This document shows, one piece after another, positions 36,101 through 48,200 of a DNA stretch of 64,000 nt. The stretch's first letter is position 1. The number at the start of each line of letters is the position of its first letter. The notes below the pieces were generated by a model, which was not told the DNA's origin, ran no database searches, and was given only the letters and a program-made list of their open reading frames with translations. This DNA comes from Dryas octopetala (taxonomy: Eukaryota > Streptophyta > Magnoliopsida > Rosales > Rosaceae). The translations under genes and the position numbers were made by a program. The DNA is taken from positions 15,783,896-15,847,895 of the forward strand of contig OY992837.1 of assembly GCA_963921425.1 (NCBI GenBank). The letters are read 5' to 3'.

Positions 36101-38345
36101 ACATCTAAGAAGAGAAGGGTTCAAGTAAATCATTACTACAGAGAGATACATGCTTTTGGTGTTGGATGTAGGGGCTGTTTTCTCTTCTTGGGTTATTTGT
36201 CTGGAAGATGACGCTGATTTTTCCTGTTCTAACTTGAAGTTTACCACTTCCTCCATATTGACCCTCTTATATTTTAGTCTGACTTCCTCTAGATATTCCT
36301 TGCTTCTCATGCATCATGCTTGAAGGACATTTTGTCTTACACTTCTGTCGTATCTTATTTAAAGTTTTAGCTGACTGCTTGCATTACATGAAAAGGAAGT
36401 TCTGACTTGATTTTGTGATGGTTCTTTTATTTGGGGCTCAAGCCGATGCCTATGGAAAGACATTTCCCAAGGATCCAGTTTTTTTTTTTTTTTTTTTTTG
36501 TTTCTTGCTGTCAGTTTATGGATAATGGGGAAAGGTTGAGGTTTTGGGAAGAGAGGTGTGGGGGAAACAACTTTGTGCCATTTTTATCCTTGTTTATATA
36601 GATGATCACAACATCATAATTCTTCTATTGTAAGGATGTCTGTGAAATATTCTTCCTTTCCTTGTGAGTTTGGATTTTGGGTTTAGGACAAATTTAAATG
36701 ATAAGGAAGTTGGTGAACTCACATCTCTATTATCTCGGTTACAGAGTGTTATGTTTTTCCCATCTAGGCAGGATAGGAGGAGGTGGATATTGGAGGCTTC
36801 AGGAATTTATTTTTGTAAATCTTATTCGAGGCAGCTGATGGATAATCCCACTCTTTCTCACTTCTATCCCTTTTCTACAACATGGGAGACCAAAGTAGCT
36901 CCAAAGGAAAGGGTGTTAGGTTGGATTATTGCTCATGGCAAAGGTAGTGGTGTGCAATGTGTAAGAAAGATGCTGAGAGTGCGGGTAATCTGTTTTTGCA
37001 TTGTCTGAAAGCATTGAATCTTTGGTTAAGGTTTTTCAGGGAAGCCAATCTGTGCTGGGTGATTCCAGCTACGTGTGTGGCTTTATTTTGTGAGAAGCAC
37101 AAGTTTTTTGGGAGCAAGAAAGAAGGGTTTGTTGCTGGGAAGGTGTGCAGTGGTGACCATTATTTGAGTTGTTTGGCTAGAAACCTAGAAAGGAATAGAC
37201 AGATATTTGAGGATGTGAGGGGTGAGGAGGTGAATTATTTATGGGAGTGGGTTCGTTTCTAGGCATCTCTTTGGCCATCAGTGTTATCAGAGTTTTAAGG
37301 AGAGCTCATTTTCTGTTGTTTTCGCAGATTGGAGTGTTGTTGTTTATTAATGCATCCTGTAGAAGTCTTGGATATAATTTGTAGTTACTTTGGTTTAGGT
37401 AGATGATGGTTTTGGACTTTTGCTTTTCCCTTTAGAGGACACCGGCCTTGTCCTCAGTATGTACATTTTTCTGTTTTGATTAATAAAGTATTGTTTCCTA
37501 TGAGAAAGGAAAAAAAAGTGATTTCCCTTTGCTTAAACGTGTAGTTGTCAAGCTCTTTCATTCTCTTGGAAGGAGCATTCGATTGAAGAGGCAGTCTTAT
37601 TTATAATTAAATATTGTTTTTGTGACCTTTCAAAAAATATTGTTTTTGTTCTGTGTTTTCACAAAAATCATTAAAGGGTTAATGAGTTTCTCTTATAGGA
37701 ATCATTCCAAAGATTGTTGCACAAACAAGATGGAACCAGAGCTGAATGGGAATATCCCTTTGCTACAGCTGGCATCAATATTTCATTTGTCTTGGCACAA
37801 ATGTTGGATCTTCAGTCAGGTAAAGATAAATTTTCGACAGAAAGGATACTCAAGATAGTATGACAATGTTGATGAGGATTGTGTCAGATAAGATAATTAG
37901 TCGATGAAAAATTACTAGATCTTAGAATGTTTATTTGATTAGTCAGTAACTTATTATTGTCTTAATCCGATTTTCTGAAGAGTGAATATAATTGGATTAT
38001 ATCTTTCTTGCAGCAAAGCCAACTTCTTTGGCGGGAATCCGCTTTCTAGAACTGCTTAGTGAAGACGAAATGGCATTTGATAACCTTTATTGTGTAGCCT
38101 TTCAAATGATGGATGCTCAATGGCTTGCAAAGCGTGCTTCCTATATGGAATTCAATGTAAATGATCCAGTCATACTCTGCTACTTTAAGATGCAAGTGTT
38201 ATATCACTCCTGCTCATTGTACTTTTAGTTTATTTTTTTCCAGGATGTTATGAAGTCTACAACAGCTCAATTAGAGCGCGAGCTGGCACTTGAAGATGTC
38301 TCCAGTGTAAAAGATTTACCAGCATACAATCTGTTGAGAAGATGA
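30150..38345 (+). CDS. ELMO/CED-12 domain protein (nine coding exons, 320 aa)
   Basis: Coding exons: 30150-30290, 30390-30492, 30971-31083, 32172-32240, 33125-33240, 33390-33444, 37699-37819, 38014-38156, 38244-38345. All junctions are GT-AG and all phases agree, giving 320 codons then TGA. The start is the ATG at 30150, in the exon that follows the leader intron. Plant members of this family are of this size and consist mainly of one ELMO domain. That domain in animals acts with DOCK-type exchange factors or as an Arf-family GTPase activator; the plant role is poorly known. Visible landmarks: TLEELWDDGRRKEHLHWTF, a hydrophobic segment ATIVIGSGSLIG, LRNLRQRLEVPFDG, then the ELMO core LKQLWRLAYPDREIPPLKSE, WKEMGWQGSDPSTDFRGGG, ISLENLIFFAQ, EYPFATAGINISFVL and FLELLSEDEMAFDNLYCVAF. 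Intron 6 (33445-37698) is 4.25 kb and filled with LINE ends. It converges on the MATE gene 909 bp downstream. Confidence 0.9.
31365..32705 (+). repeat. diverged intronic duplication around ELMO exon 4
   Basis: 31368-31480 and 32585-32695 share aattgttgtgatt, an A-rich run, tgttttctca and a final gaaaaagctttgc block. They lie in consecutive introns on either side of the 69-bp exon at 32172-32240. Confidence 0.5.
33709..34256 (+). mobile_element. LINE 3' end A in ELMO intron
   Basis: A 5'-truncated non-LTR retrotransposon. It encodes broken pieces of the zf-RVT domain that ends plant LINE ORF2 (CRRY.ECFNHLMLHCPFAF in one frame, SWVIPDSC and WKENRRIF in another). It ends in a short A-run and is flanked by an 11-bp duplication aataaacacgg (33698-33708 and 34257-34267). 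Confidence 0.78.
34330..35603 (+). mobile_element. LINE 3' end B in ELMO intron
   Basis: Starts with decayed reverse transcriptase fragments around a degenerate FADDT-like motif (LHIANDTIF, about 34355-34385). It passes into the zf-RVT region (WKAEVPPKVQVLAWV at about 35105-35150) and ends in a poly(A) run at 35590-35603. Frames are broken throughout. The 5' end is approximate. Confidence 0.7.
35604..36400. other. intronic DNA, unassigned
   Basis: Between LINE fragments B and C. A minus-strand open frame of 141 codons (36310-35885) has no recognisable domain and is probably chance or decayed repeat. Confidence 0.35.
36401..37518 (+). mobile_element. LINE 3' end C in ELMO intron
   Basis: Longest of the three zf-RVT remnants. 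It has WKSYSR-like and WETKVAPKERVLGW segments near 36820-36930, the zinc-binding cluster MCKKDAESAGNLFLHCLKAL (36956-37015) and NLERNRQIFEDVRGEEV near 37185-37240. It ends aataaagtattg...aaaggaaaaaaaa at about 37517. The same family as B and A by shared protein order; the 5' limit is uncertain. Confidence 0.78.
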
Positions 38346-39254
38346 TCTCCTCTCAGTCTTTTGTATGTTTACTTCCAGTTTTCCTTCCTTGCTTGCAATT
38401 CTTCTTACATATATATTGTTCTCAACATCTGTAATATCATTGAAGAAATTCTTTCTTGAAAATCCAGTAAGGTTATTTGTCTATGTAGAAGTGACTGTTT
38501 TCACTTTTCATGTTCTTTTCCAATTTGTCTCATCTTTCCATCGGGATTCCATCCTTGGCCAATTTCCTCATATTCTCACTCCCAGCTACATTTTGGCTAC
38601 TTTTGCTTTGACATACAATGAAAAGTTGATTCCGTTTAAACCTAAAAAACTATAAATTGTTCTCCATGCCCATCTATGCAAATTAAATTACCATTTTATC
38701 CTATTCTCTTTTACTTTCTTTCTCTTGACACTCGAGTATAGAAAGAAAAAAAAAAAAAAAAAAAAAGGTTATTATCAGTGGCCATAGTTGGTGGTGCCTA
38801 ACCATTGCTGACGGGAAATAGTTGCATAGTTCCATTATCAGTGGCCATAGTTGCACTTTTGCTCGTTAGTGCTTTTTATTTGGAGCACTTTTGTTAGTAC
38901 ATAACATTTGATTGTATGTATTCGGAACTACTTCCTGAAGAAGCACTTCTTTGGGAAGCACTACAAAGTGCTTTTATAATTCAAAAGTATTTTCAATTTT
39001 TTCTATCAAACACTACTAAACATGTCCAAAAAATAGTGGTAATTTGATTCCATATTGTTGTAGCAAGTAGGTTAGAAGACGAATTCTATTTCTTCACTTT
39101 CTTACATATATTAATTAATAATAAAAATAAGTTATTAATTGTGACACATTCAATAAAATAAGTTATTTGGTCTCAAGCGTGATTCAAGAAATTATGAAGT
39201 TCAGTAGAGAAAAAGAAAAAAGAGAAAAAGAAAAAGAGTAAAAAGTCTGACATT
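38346..39254. other. spacer between convergent ELMO and MATE genes
   Basis: Holds both 3' UTRs. A poly(A) run at 38743-38766 and a short direct repeat (attatcagtggccatagttg at about 38772 and 38837) are the only marked features. Confidence 0.5.
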
Positions 39255-42200
39255 TCATGTGTTGGGGGTAGATTCTGCAATATCTGTTACACCCCACTTG
39301 TTAACACGATTACGAGCTATTATTACCTGTAGAGTAAAATAATAACATTTTAAAAGTAATTAAAGTAGGTTTATAGTATTCATTGGCAAAAAAGAAAAAA
39401 AAAAAAGTAGGTTTATAGTATCCTGGCCAAAAAAAAACAGTAGGTTTATAGTGAAGGCTTTTAAAAGAAAACCAATAAATACCTGTTTATCCCAATCAGT
39501 TTTGTAGGTGATTATGAGAAGTACAATAGTTTGGATAAATGTTCCAAACAACATTCCAATCCAAACACCCTACACAAGAGTTAAGAAAATGAGTTAATAA
39601 AATAAGAAAAGAAAAGAAAGGAGGAGAAAACACAACTATGTGAGTGATTTTATTAAAAATGAACTTAAATCTATTTAAGTAGAGTATTTTAGATATACCT
39701 CCATTTTCAATATCTCATTTTAGAGTAGGCCCAGTATGTAAATAAATGTGTGTGAGATTTTTTTTTTTCCACGTCAGATAATGGCTTAGGCATGAATTTG
39801 TGAATATTTACTAAATATGACATTGCTCTAATTTAAGCAATATTTAAAGATCCATGATTTGAGGCATTTATTACTCTTAATTTTGAATGCTATTATTGAT
39901 GAAATTTAATGATTCATGCATCCAATTCAAAAAAAAATTTCTTACCAATTATGAGCATCACAAAATAAACACTCAAATAAAAAAAAATTAAACACTCAAT
40001 ATACATATAATATACCTAGAATATAGATAAAAAAAATGAACACAGTAAGCCTCCACTTTGGGTAAAAAATATAACAAATCCAACATAAAAAAAAAAAACA
40101 TAGCACTAAAATATATAAATACAAATACCAAAACCTTGGACTCAAGGATATAAAACAAAAGAAGAAAAAGAAGAAAATACTTATCGCTTAGGTCAATATA
40201 CATATACTATACCTAGAATATAGATTAAAAAATGAACACAGCCTCCACTTTGGGTAAAAAATATAACAAATCCAACATAAAAAAAACATAGCACTAAGAT
40301 ATATAAATATCAAACCTTGGACTCAGGTATATAAAACAAAAGAAGAAAAAGAAAAAGATATCTATCACTTAGGTCAATATATATACATATAATATACCTA
40401 CAATATATATATATATATATATAAATGAACATAGTAAGCCTCCACTTTGGTAAAAAATATAACGTCCAACACAAAAATAACATAGCACTAGCTAAGATAT
40501 ATAAATACAAATACCAAAACCTTAGACTCAGGTATATAAAACAAAAGAAGAAAAAGAAGAAGATATCTTTTGCTCAGGTAAAAACCAAAGATACATATCC
40601 CTCCAAATCCAACCTAGCTCCTTTTGAGATACATATACCAATGGTTTCATCACCTCTTACTCAATATAGAGGGCTTGGTGTTTAAAAAAAAGAAGATCGA
40701 AGAAGAAGAAAATCGAAGATTGATGATGAAGGATAGAAGATGAAGAAAAATCAAAGAAATATATTTTCCATGCTTTGACCCGAGTAACAATGGAAATCGT
40801 GAAAAATTTAATTTGGGCTTGGACAAGGTGTTAGACTGTTAGTCTTCACATTTCGCAATGCTTTACAAACATATTCATTGCACCAAAGAGTTGGAATAAA
40901 ATAATGTGATGATGAAGTGCTACACATAATATAGTATAAAGTGGAATAAAACCTATTTTGTATATCTTATGTCTTTCTCGTTATTTAATGAGAGAGCCAA
41001 CACAATGCAATTAATTACCAAAAAAATAAATGACAAAACCTTGAAATAAGGTATTAGTACATAATGCACAAAACTTTGAAATTTGAAAACGAAAATAAAA
41101 AATGGAAAATCTTAATATTCAACTTCATAAATTAATGCCAATTAATTACATAAATTTTCCATAAAAATACCTTGAAATAAAGCATTAATTGACAAAACCA
41201 AAATTTACCTTTTTTTCAACACAAAGGGTAAAAGAGGAAATCACAAAATGAATCTTCTAAAGAAAATGGATAATCCTACGTGGCAAAGTAAAAAATTGGT
41301 GTATATCAAAAGGATGAGGTAAGATCAAATTGAGTCTCAAAAATGGGTGTATCTCTAACTAACTCATTTAAGTATTCTTATCATAAATAAGAAGCTGGGC
41401 TATGAGCCTATGACCCTGCACATCTTTTTTCTCTAGTGTATAAACATAAAACATTTTTTCAAAATAAGATTGCATGCAAATTATCAATTTATCATATGCA
41501 ATTAAGAGATTTGATAGACAATACAAAATATAACCATCAACTACAATGAGTGAGAGGAAGATAGAAAAATTGCTCACTCGGACTTGTAGATTTAGAGCAT
41601 AACCAAGCACAACTCCAACAGGAATCCCCACAAGGTAATAGCATGTTATGTTGACATATGCTACAGTACTCTGCCATCCAGCTCCCAGAGCAACTCCTGT
41701 TGATAAAAAAAAAAAAAATGTTTATGTTGCAAATTCTTCAAGATTTATAATGCATTCCATCAAAATATATTTGCAATGCAGTTAAAAATTTAGTTATTTC
41801 TTACCCTCTTCTCCCGTGTCATCATATACTGGTATAATGGTTAAATTAATTATAATATGATTTGAGTATAAATGAAATGGCATTCATACCAGAGAGCACA
41901 GGTTGAACACTATTCAACAATATGGAGAAGGCCAATAAAGGTGACAACTCCGCGACCATTTGAGCTACCTCTTCACTGTTGGTGAAAATGTAGGCAAGAC
42001 GTTCCCTTAAGAACAAGAAGATGAAGAAAAGCACAACACCAGTTGCAAATGATATGGACACTATAACTGCAATTGAGAACTTGGCAGCTTTTGAGCTACC
42101 TCTTCCAAGCTCATTCGACACTCGTACACTAGAACATTTCAACCAAACATCAGTAGTACTACAACATTAAGTTACAAAACTTTCATGAAACATATCTGAA

Positions 42201-45200
42201 ATACAACAATAGTAATTAACCATATTTCAAAATAGTATTGTAATGATTCAAGTCATACACTTACAATTAGGAAATGGAGGTACAATGATCTTATATTTGC
42301 AGCAAATTAAATATTTTCTGAAGAAAAACGATTATCAGAATGATAAGTACCTTGCTGCAGCACAGAAGCCAAGGGCTATCATCATTTCCCACCCATTGAT
42401 GTTGAGGCTGAAATTATTTTATACACGTTATAGTTGATGAACTCTCAGAATATGAAGAAAAAAAAAAGAAGAGAGTGCTTTTGAAACATTGGGATGATGT
42501 AGCTTATGTTCACATACAACGAAAGGGGTAAGGGAATATAAATGATGACAGGAAGGAATGTTATGCAAATTACCAAATAGATAGAGCATCGATAGAAGCC
42601 TCAGCATTTGCCATGTTTCCCGTTAAAAGAACCAAGACTGTGTTGTACCAAAGCTCCAGACTGTTAAGGAAAATCAACTTTCTTCTCAAAAGCTACAAAT
42701 GTATACTAAAATGAGGATCATAGGACATTCATTCCAAAAAAATAAAACCATACCATTTTTGTATGAAGGTTATTTATAGACTTGATAATATGGCTGAATG
42801 TTTTAATTTCATATATGTCAAGGTATATTTATACAGGATACATAAGACCATTTAAGGTAAGTCAACTATACAGCTATGACATTAATTCCTAGCTAAATAA
42901 GGAAAACCTATATACACGCTAACTATCCCCCTCAAGTTGGTGCATAGATATCGTTCATGCCCAACTTGGATAGCAATGCATGGAATGGACCACTAGCAAT
43001 AGCATGAGTCATCATATCAGCCAGCTGATCCGCACTCTTAATATAAGGAACCTTTATCACACCAGCATCTAGATAATCTTTGATGTAGTTCCTGTCAAGT
43101 TCAACATGCTTGGTTCGATCGTGCTGTACAGGATTATTAGCAATCTCAATAGCCGCCGTGTTATCACAAAAGAGCATCATCGGTTTCTGAGGACCATACT
43201 CGAGTTCACCTAAGAGAATTTTGAGCCAAGTAATCTCTGTAGTCGCATGATGAAGGGCACGGTATTCAGCTTCTGCACTAGACAGTGATACCACATTCTG
43301 TTTCTTACTCCGCCAAGTCACCAAATTTCCTCCAACAAATGACACATACCCTGAAGTAGACTTCCTATCCAATCTGGACCCAGCAAAGTCAGAATCAGTG
43401 TATCCCACAATATCTAGGTGTCCATGCCTGGAGAACATAATACCTTTACCTGGAGAGGACTTTAGATAAGCCAAAATACGATTCACTCCATCCATGTGTC
43501 GGTTGCTCGGACTATGCATGAATTGACTCACAACACTAACTGCATATGATATGTCAGGCCTAGTATGAGCTAGATAGATCAACTTCCCTACTAGCCTCTG
43601 ATACCTTTCCTTGTTTGTCGAAACCTGATCAGGATAGATAGTCAGATCATGATTCACCTCAATAGGAGTATCCACAGGTTCGCAGGCAGAGTTAATTACC
43701 AGTTTCAGCCAAGAGATCTAATGTATATTTCTGTTGAGAGAGGAAAATTCCTTACTTGGACCGAGACACTTCAATGCCCAAGAAGTATTTTAGAGCTCCT
43801 AAATCCTTCATTTCAAATTCCTTGGCCAAATAACCCTGAAGCTTATCTATCTTACTTGGATTACTACCTGTAACAATCATGTCATCAACATAAACAATAA
43901 GCAAAGTAATATCATCACCATCCCGTTTATAGAACAGGGTGTGATCTGCCAAGGCTTGCTTAAAACCATATGCCTTCATTGAGTGGCTTAATCTGCCAAA
44001 CCAAGCCCTCGGCGACTGTTTCAGTCCATAAAACACCTTCTTCAGCTTGCATACCTTACCTTATTTCGGTGTAAATCCCGGAGGATGATCCATATACACC
44101 TCCTCTATTAGATCACCATGAAGAAAGATATTCTTCACATCAAACTGTCGTAATGACCAATCCAGATTAGCTGCAAGAGAAAGTATGACTCTAACAGTAT
44201 TCATCTTGGCCACAGGAGCAAAGGTTTCTCAATAGTCAATCCCATAAGTCTGGGTGTAACCCTTGGCAACCAGTCTAGCCTTGTACCTGTCAGCTGTACC
44301 ATTTGATTTATATTTCACTGTAAACACCCACTTACACCCTACTTTCTTCTTTTCCTGAGGTAACTCAACCAGCTCCCAAGTAGAATTCTTCTGGAGGGCC
44401 TTCATTTCTTCTACCATAGCAGACTTCCACTTGGGATCTCCAAGAGCTTCCTGAAAATGACTAGGATTCAAATCAGTATCTGAAACTGAAGCTATAGGGA
44501 AAGAAACATGTACCTCAGAGTCGATCTCAGAAGAGTCATCCGATGGCATGATAGTATCATCAAGAGGAGTACTGAAATTAGAGGGAGGCACAGCAGTAGT
44601 AACTTTGTTTCTCCTTGTATAGCCTTTTTGGAACAACCGGGCCGGCCTTTCCTCAGGTTCGGATTCAGCCATCACAAGATCAGAACCCGAAACAGCTGCA
44701 TCCTCCCCCTTACCCGAAATCCACAATCTCTTTTCATCCAACCACAATTGTTCCTCTTCCTTACTTCGAATCTCCCCCTGAAGAGGAACCAGAGAAACCT
44801 CTCCAGAAAAATAAGACACACGCTCACAAAACTCAACATCCATGGACACATAGATTTTACCTATAGGAGGATGAAAACATTTATACACCTTTTGAGAATT
44901 AGAGTAACCCAGAAAAACACACCTAAGAGCACGATGATCAAGTTTATCCCTATGAAGAGAGTGAACATGAACAAAACAAACACAACCAAAGACCCTAGGG
45001 CAAAGATTTAGGGCAGAAGGGATAGAGTGAAATCGTGACAACATCCGCAATGGAGTCTGATAGTCAATGATACGAGCAGGCATTCTATTGAAGAAAGACA
45101 GCAGTCATGACAGCATCAGCCCAGAAGCGTTTCGGAACATGCATAGTAAAACATAAGGCCCGTGTCACCTCAAGAAGATGACGGTTCTTACGTTCTGCTA

Positions 45201-48200
45201 TGTCGTTCTGTTGTGGCGTGTAGGCACACGTCGTCTGGTGGATGATGCCATGTTGTGTATAGAAATCAGTAAGTGACTGATTAACAAACTCACGACCATT
45301 GTCAGAATGAATACCTGAACTTGAGAATTAAACTGTGTAATAATCATTTTGTAAAATTAAGGAATAACATGGATAACATCACTCTTAGACTTTAGCAAGT
45401 ACACCCAGCTCACCCGAGTACAGTCATCAATAAAAGAGAGAAAATATTTAAGACCAGAAGCAGAAAGAGTAGAAAACGGACCCCAAACTTCTGTATAAAC
45501 ACATGAAAAAGGAATAGAACTTTTATTGAAACTCACTTTAAAAGGAACACGATGGTTTTTTGCATAAATGCACTGTTCACACCTTAAACTAGCAACATGA
45601 ATATTGATAAACAACCTAGGAAACAAACGTTCTAGATAGACAAACGATGGATGTCCTAGACGACAATGCCATAAAAGAATTTTCTCCCTTTCAGACCCTC
45701 CTCTTTCTACTTGAAGCCCACGGCTAGACTCTGACTGCAATTGTCGGGTCCCCTCTAAGTAGTAAAGACCCCCTCTCTCCCTACCAATTCCAATCATCAT
45801 CTTCGTGAGATTGTCCTGAGAAACACAGTGAGTAGAATGAAAGGTCACATAACAATTAAGACTTTTAGTAATCTGGCTAATGGAGAGGAGACTATTAGAG
45901 AGATTAGGTGCAAGCAAAACAGAAGACATGGAGAATGAAGGAGAAAGAGAGACAGTCCCGGCCCCTGTAATCGACATGGGAGTCTCATCGGCAACCTGAA
46001 CAGACTTAACAGGCGGAGGTATTAGAGAATTGAACAAGGAAGACTTACTAGTCATATGATTAGTAGCCCCTGAATCAATAACCCAAGTGTTAGTAGAAGA
46101 AAGAAAGGCAAAACCAAAATTACCTCTTCCTTGGGAAGAAACTCGAGAGACCTGAGAAGTAGAAGAAGGACAACAAGGACAGGCTGAGAGGGTTTCTTGT
46201 TCCTCTTCTCGGCTTGCTTAAGCTTATACCACTCCGGGTAACCATGCTTCTTCCAGCAAACATCCATTGTATGTTGAGTACTATTGCAATGAGTGCAGTG
46301 GCGAGCAGAAAGCTCAGAGGAAACAGCAGGAGGGGCTAGCCGAAAGCTGCTTTTCTGGGCTACTAGGGTTGAAGCCACAGAACTATCTTCAGTTCCCATG
46401 GTGACCTGTCGTTGTGCTTCGCGACGAACCAGTGAGTAGGCTTCTTCCAGGCTTGGTAAAGGAGAAGCAACCAAAACACGACTGCTGACTTGATCCAAAC
46501 TGTGATCAAGACCTGCAAGAAACATATAAACCCGATCCTCAGCTATACGCTTCCTCTGTTTCTCAGCATCAGCTGTACACTCCATATCATTAGGCCGTCG
46601 ATAATCTAACTCCATGAAAATGGAGTTCAACTCATTGTAGTACTCAGTGAGAGGTCGGCCACCCTGACGCAATTGAAAGGTCTTATTCATCAATTCATAA
46701 ACCTGAGAAGAGTCAAAGGCATCAAGATAGCTCCTCTTAACAGCATCTCAAACCTCCTTCGCTGTTCCACACTGAACAAAATGAGACATGAGGTTGGGCG
46801 TCATGGAGTTGATGAGCCATGACTTCACTATGGCATATGCAGCTTCCCACTCATCATAGGTCGGATCAGTCTCGATCTGTAGGTGCAACCTTCCTTCCTG
46901 TAATATAGCCCTTCTTATTTCTGCCGGCAATATGCATCTCCAAAATCTTAGACCAAATGCGATAATTAGTACCATCCAATTTGATATGGATTGGAGAAGA
47001 GGTCTCCTGAAAAGTCACAATGGATGACATCTTGTTTTCAGAAATCACAGGAGTCTCGCTGGCAGAGGCAGTGACAATTTCGTCAGACATAGGATGCGGC
47101 TAGGATTTCTTTCAAAGAAAGATTGAGGCTAGGGTTTCGGCTTGGTTGATCACTGATCGGCACCTTCATGTTTGGCTAGGGTTTGCTGATGGTGTTTAGC
47201 TAGGATTTTAAGAAAGGAAGATAGGCTAGCAGCGGCACAAGAGAAGAGCTGGAGTTGCTCTTGGAAGGGTGCGGCAGCAGCAGTTCTTCAGGTTAGGGTT
47301 TCAGCAAAAAACAAAGATATTTTTTTATGATGTACTGTAGCAGTACTGTAGCGGAGACACTGTAGCGTCGGGTACTGTAGAACGGAAAAAAAAAATCTTT
47401 GGAAAACCTAGATCTCTAGGCTCTGATACCAACTTGATAATATGGCTGAATGTTTTAATTTCATATATCTCAAGGTATATTTATACAGGATACATAAGAC
47501 CATTTAAGATAAGTCAACTATACAGCTATGACATTAATTCCTAACTAAATAAGAAAAACCTATATACAAGCTAACTTATAGTTACTACCAAACTAGTGAT
47601 GAGATAACTGATGTTTCTTATTTATGTACTAAGATTACTATGTTTTTCTTCTTTTTTTCCTTTTTTGAAACAGAACTATTACTACTGTAAGGTTAATTTT
47701 CTCCTCTCTCTCTCTCCCTCTCCCTCTATCTTTTTCTCAAATGACTAATTATGATCAGTGGATTCATACTAAGAACTTCAAAATTTAAAGAAAAAGAAGC
47801 AACTTTCTCAAATGACTAAAATCAGTGGATTAATAATAAGAACTTACACATTTACAGAAAAAAGAAACAAAGGAAAGACAAAAAACCAAAAAAAACTAGC
47901 AAAAATTCTTACCAAAGCATAACACCAGATGACAGAGAAAGCTTAGTGACATCCCCAAGATCTTTAAACGCTAAGGTTGAGAAGCCTGTCCATGTTTCTG
48001 GGCAACCTCCACATATAACAAACAAAAGCTGACCCAGGTTGGGTATCCCAAATGCTAAAATTGTTGACACCATTGCACCAGGAATCCCAAACTTAAATCT
48101 CACAGTCAAAAGCCATGAAAGGAGGATGTGGATTGCAATTGAAAATGCTGACAAATAAGAAACGATCATATTTTTGCTCTGTGCTTGTAAGTACATTTGG

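Larger units (their letters stand above)
42780..47576 (-). mobile_element. Ty1/copia retrotransposon in MATE intron 2
   Basis: 4,797 bp with 145-bp LTRs (42780-42924 and 47432-47576), target duplication tatag (42775-42779 and 47577-47581), initiator-Met primer site next to the 5' LTR, and a polypurine tract before the 3' LTR. Domain order gag, protease, integrase, RT, RNase H is copia. The two LTRs differ at five of 145 positions by eye, so the insertion is not very recent. The element lies in the same orientation as the host gene. Frames contain several stops, so it is not autonomous. Confidence 0.95.

Noticed and set aside
35885..36310. 141-codon minus-strand frame in the ELMO intron
   Set aside because: Lies between LINE remnants, no recognisable motif, antisense to the host gene.
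42661..47912. Idea that the copia insertion knocks out the first MATE gene
   Set aside because: The insertion is wholly intronic; flanking exons, phases and splice sites are intact, so loss of function cannot be claimed from sequence.
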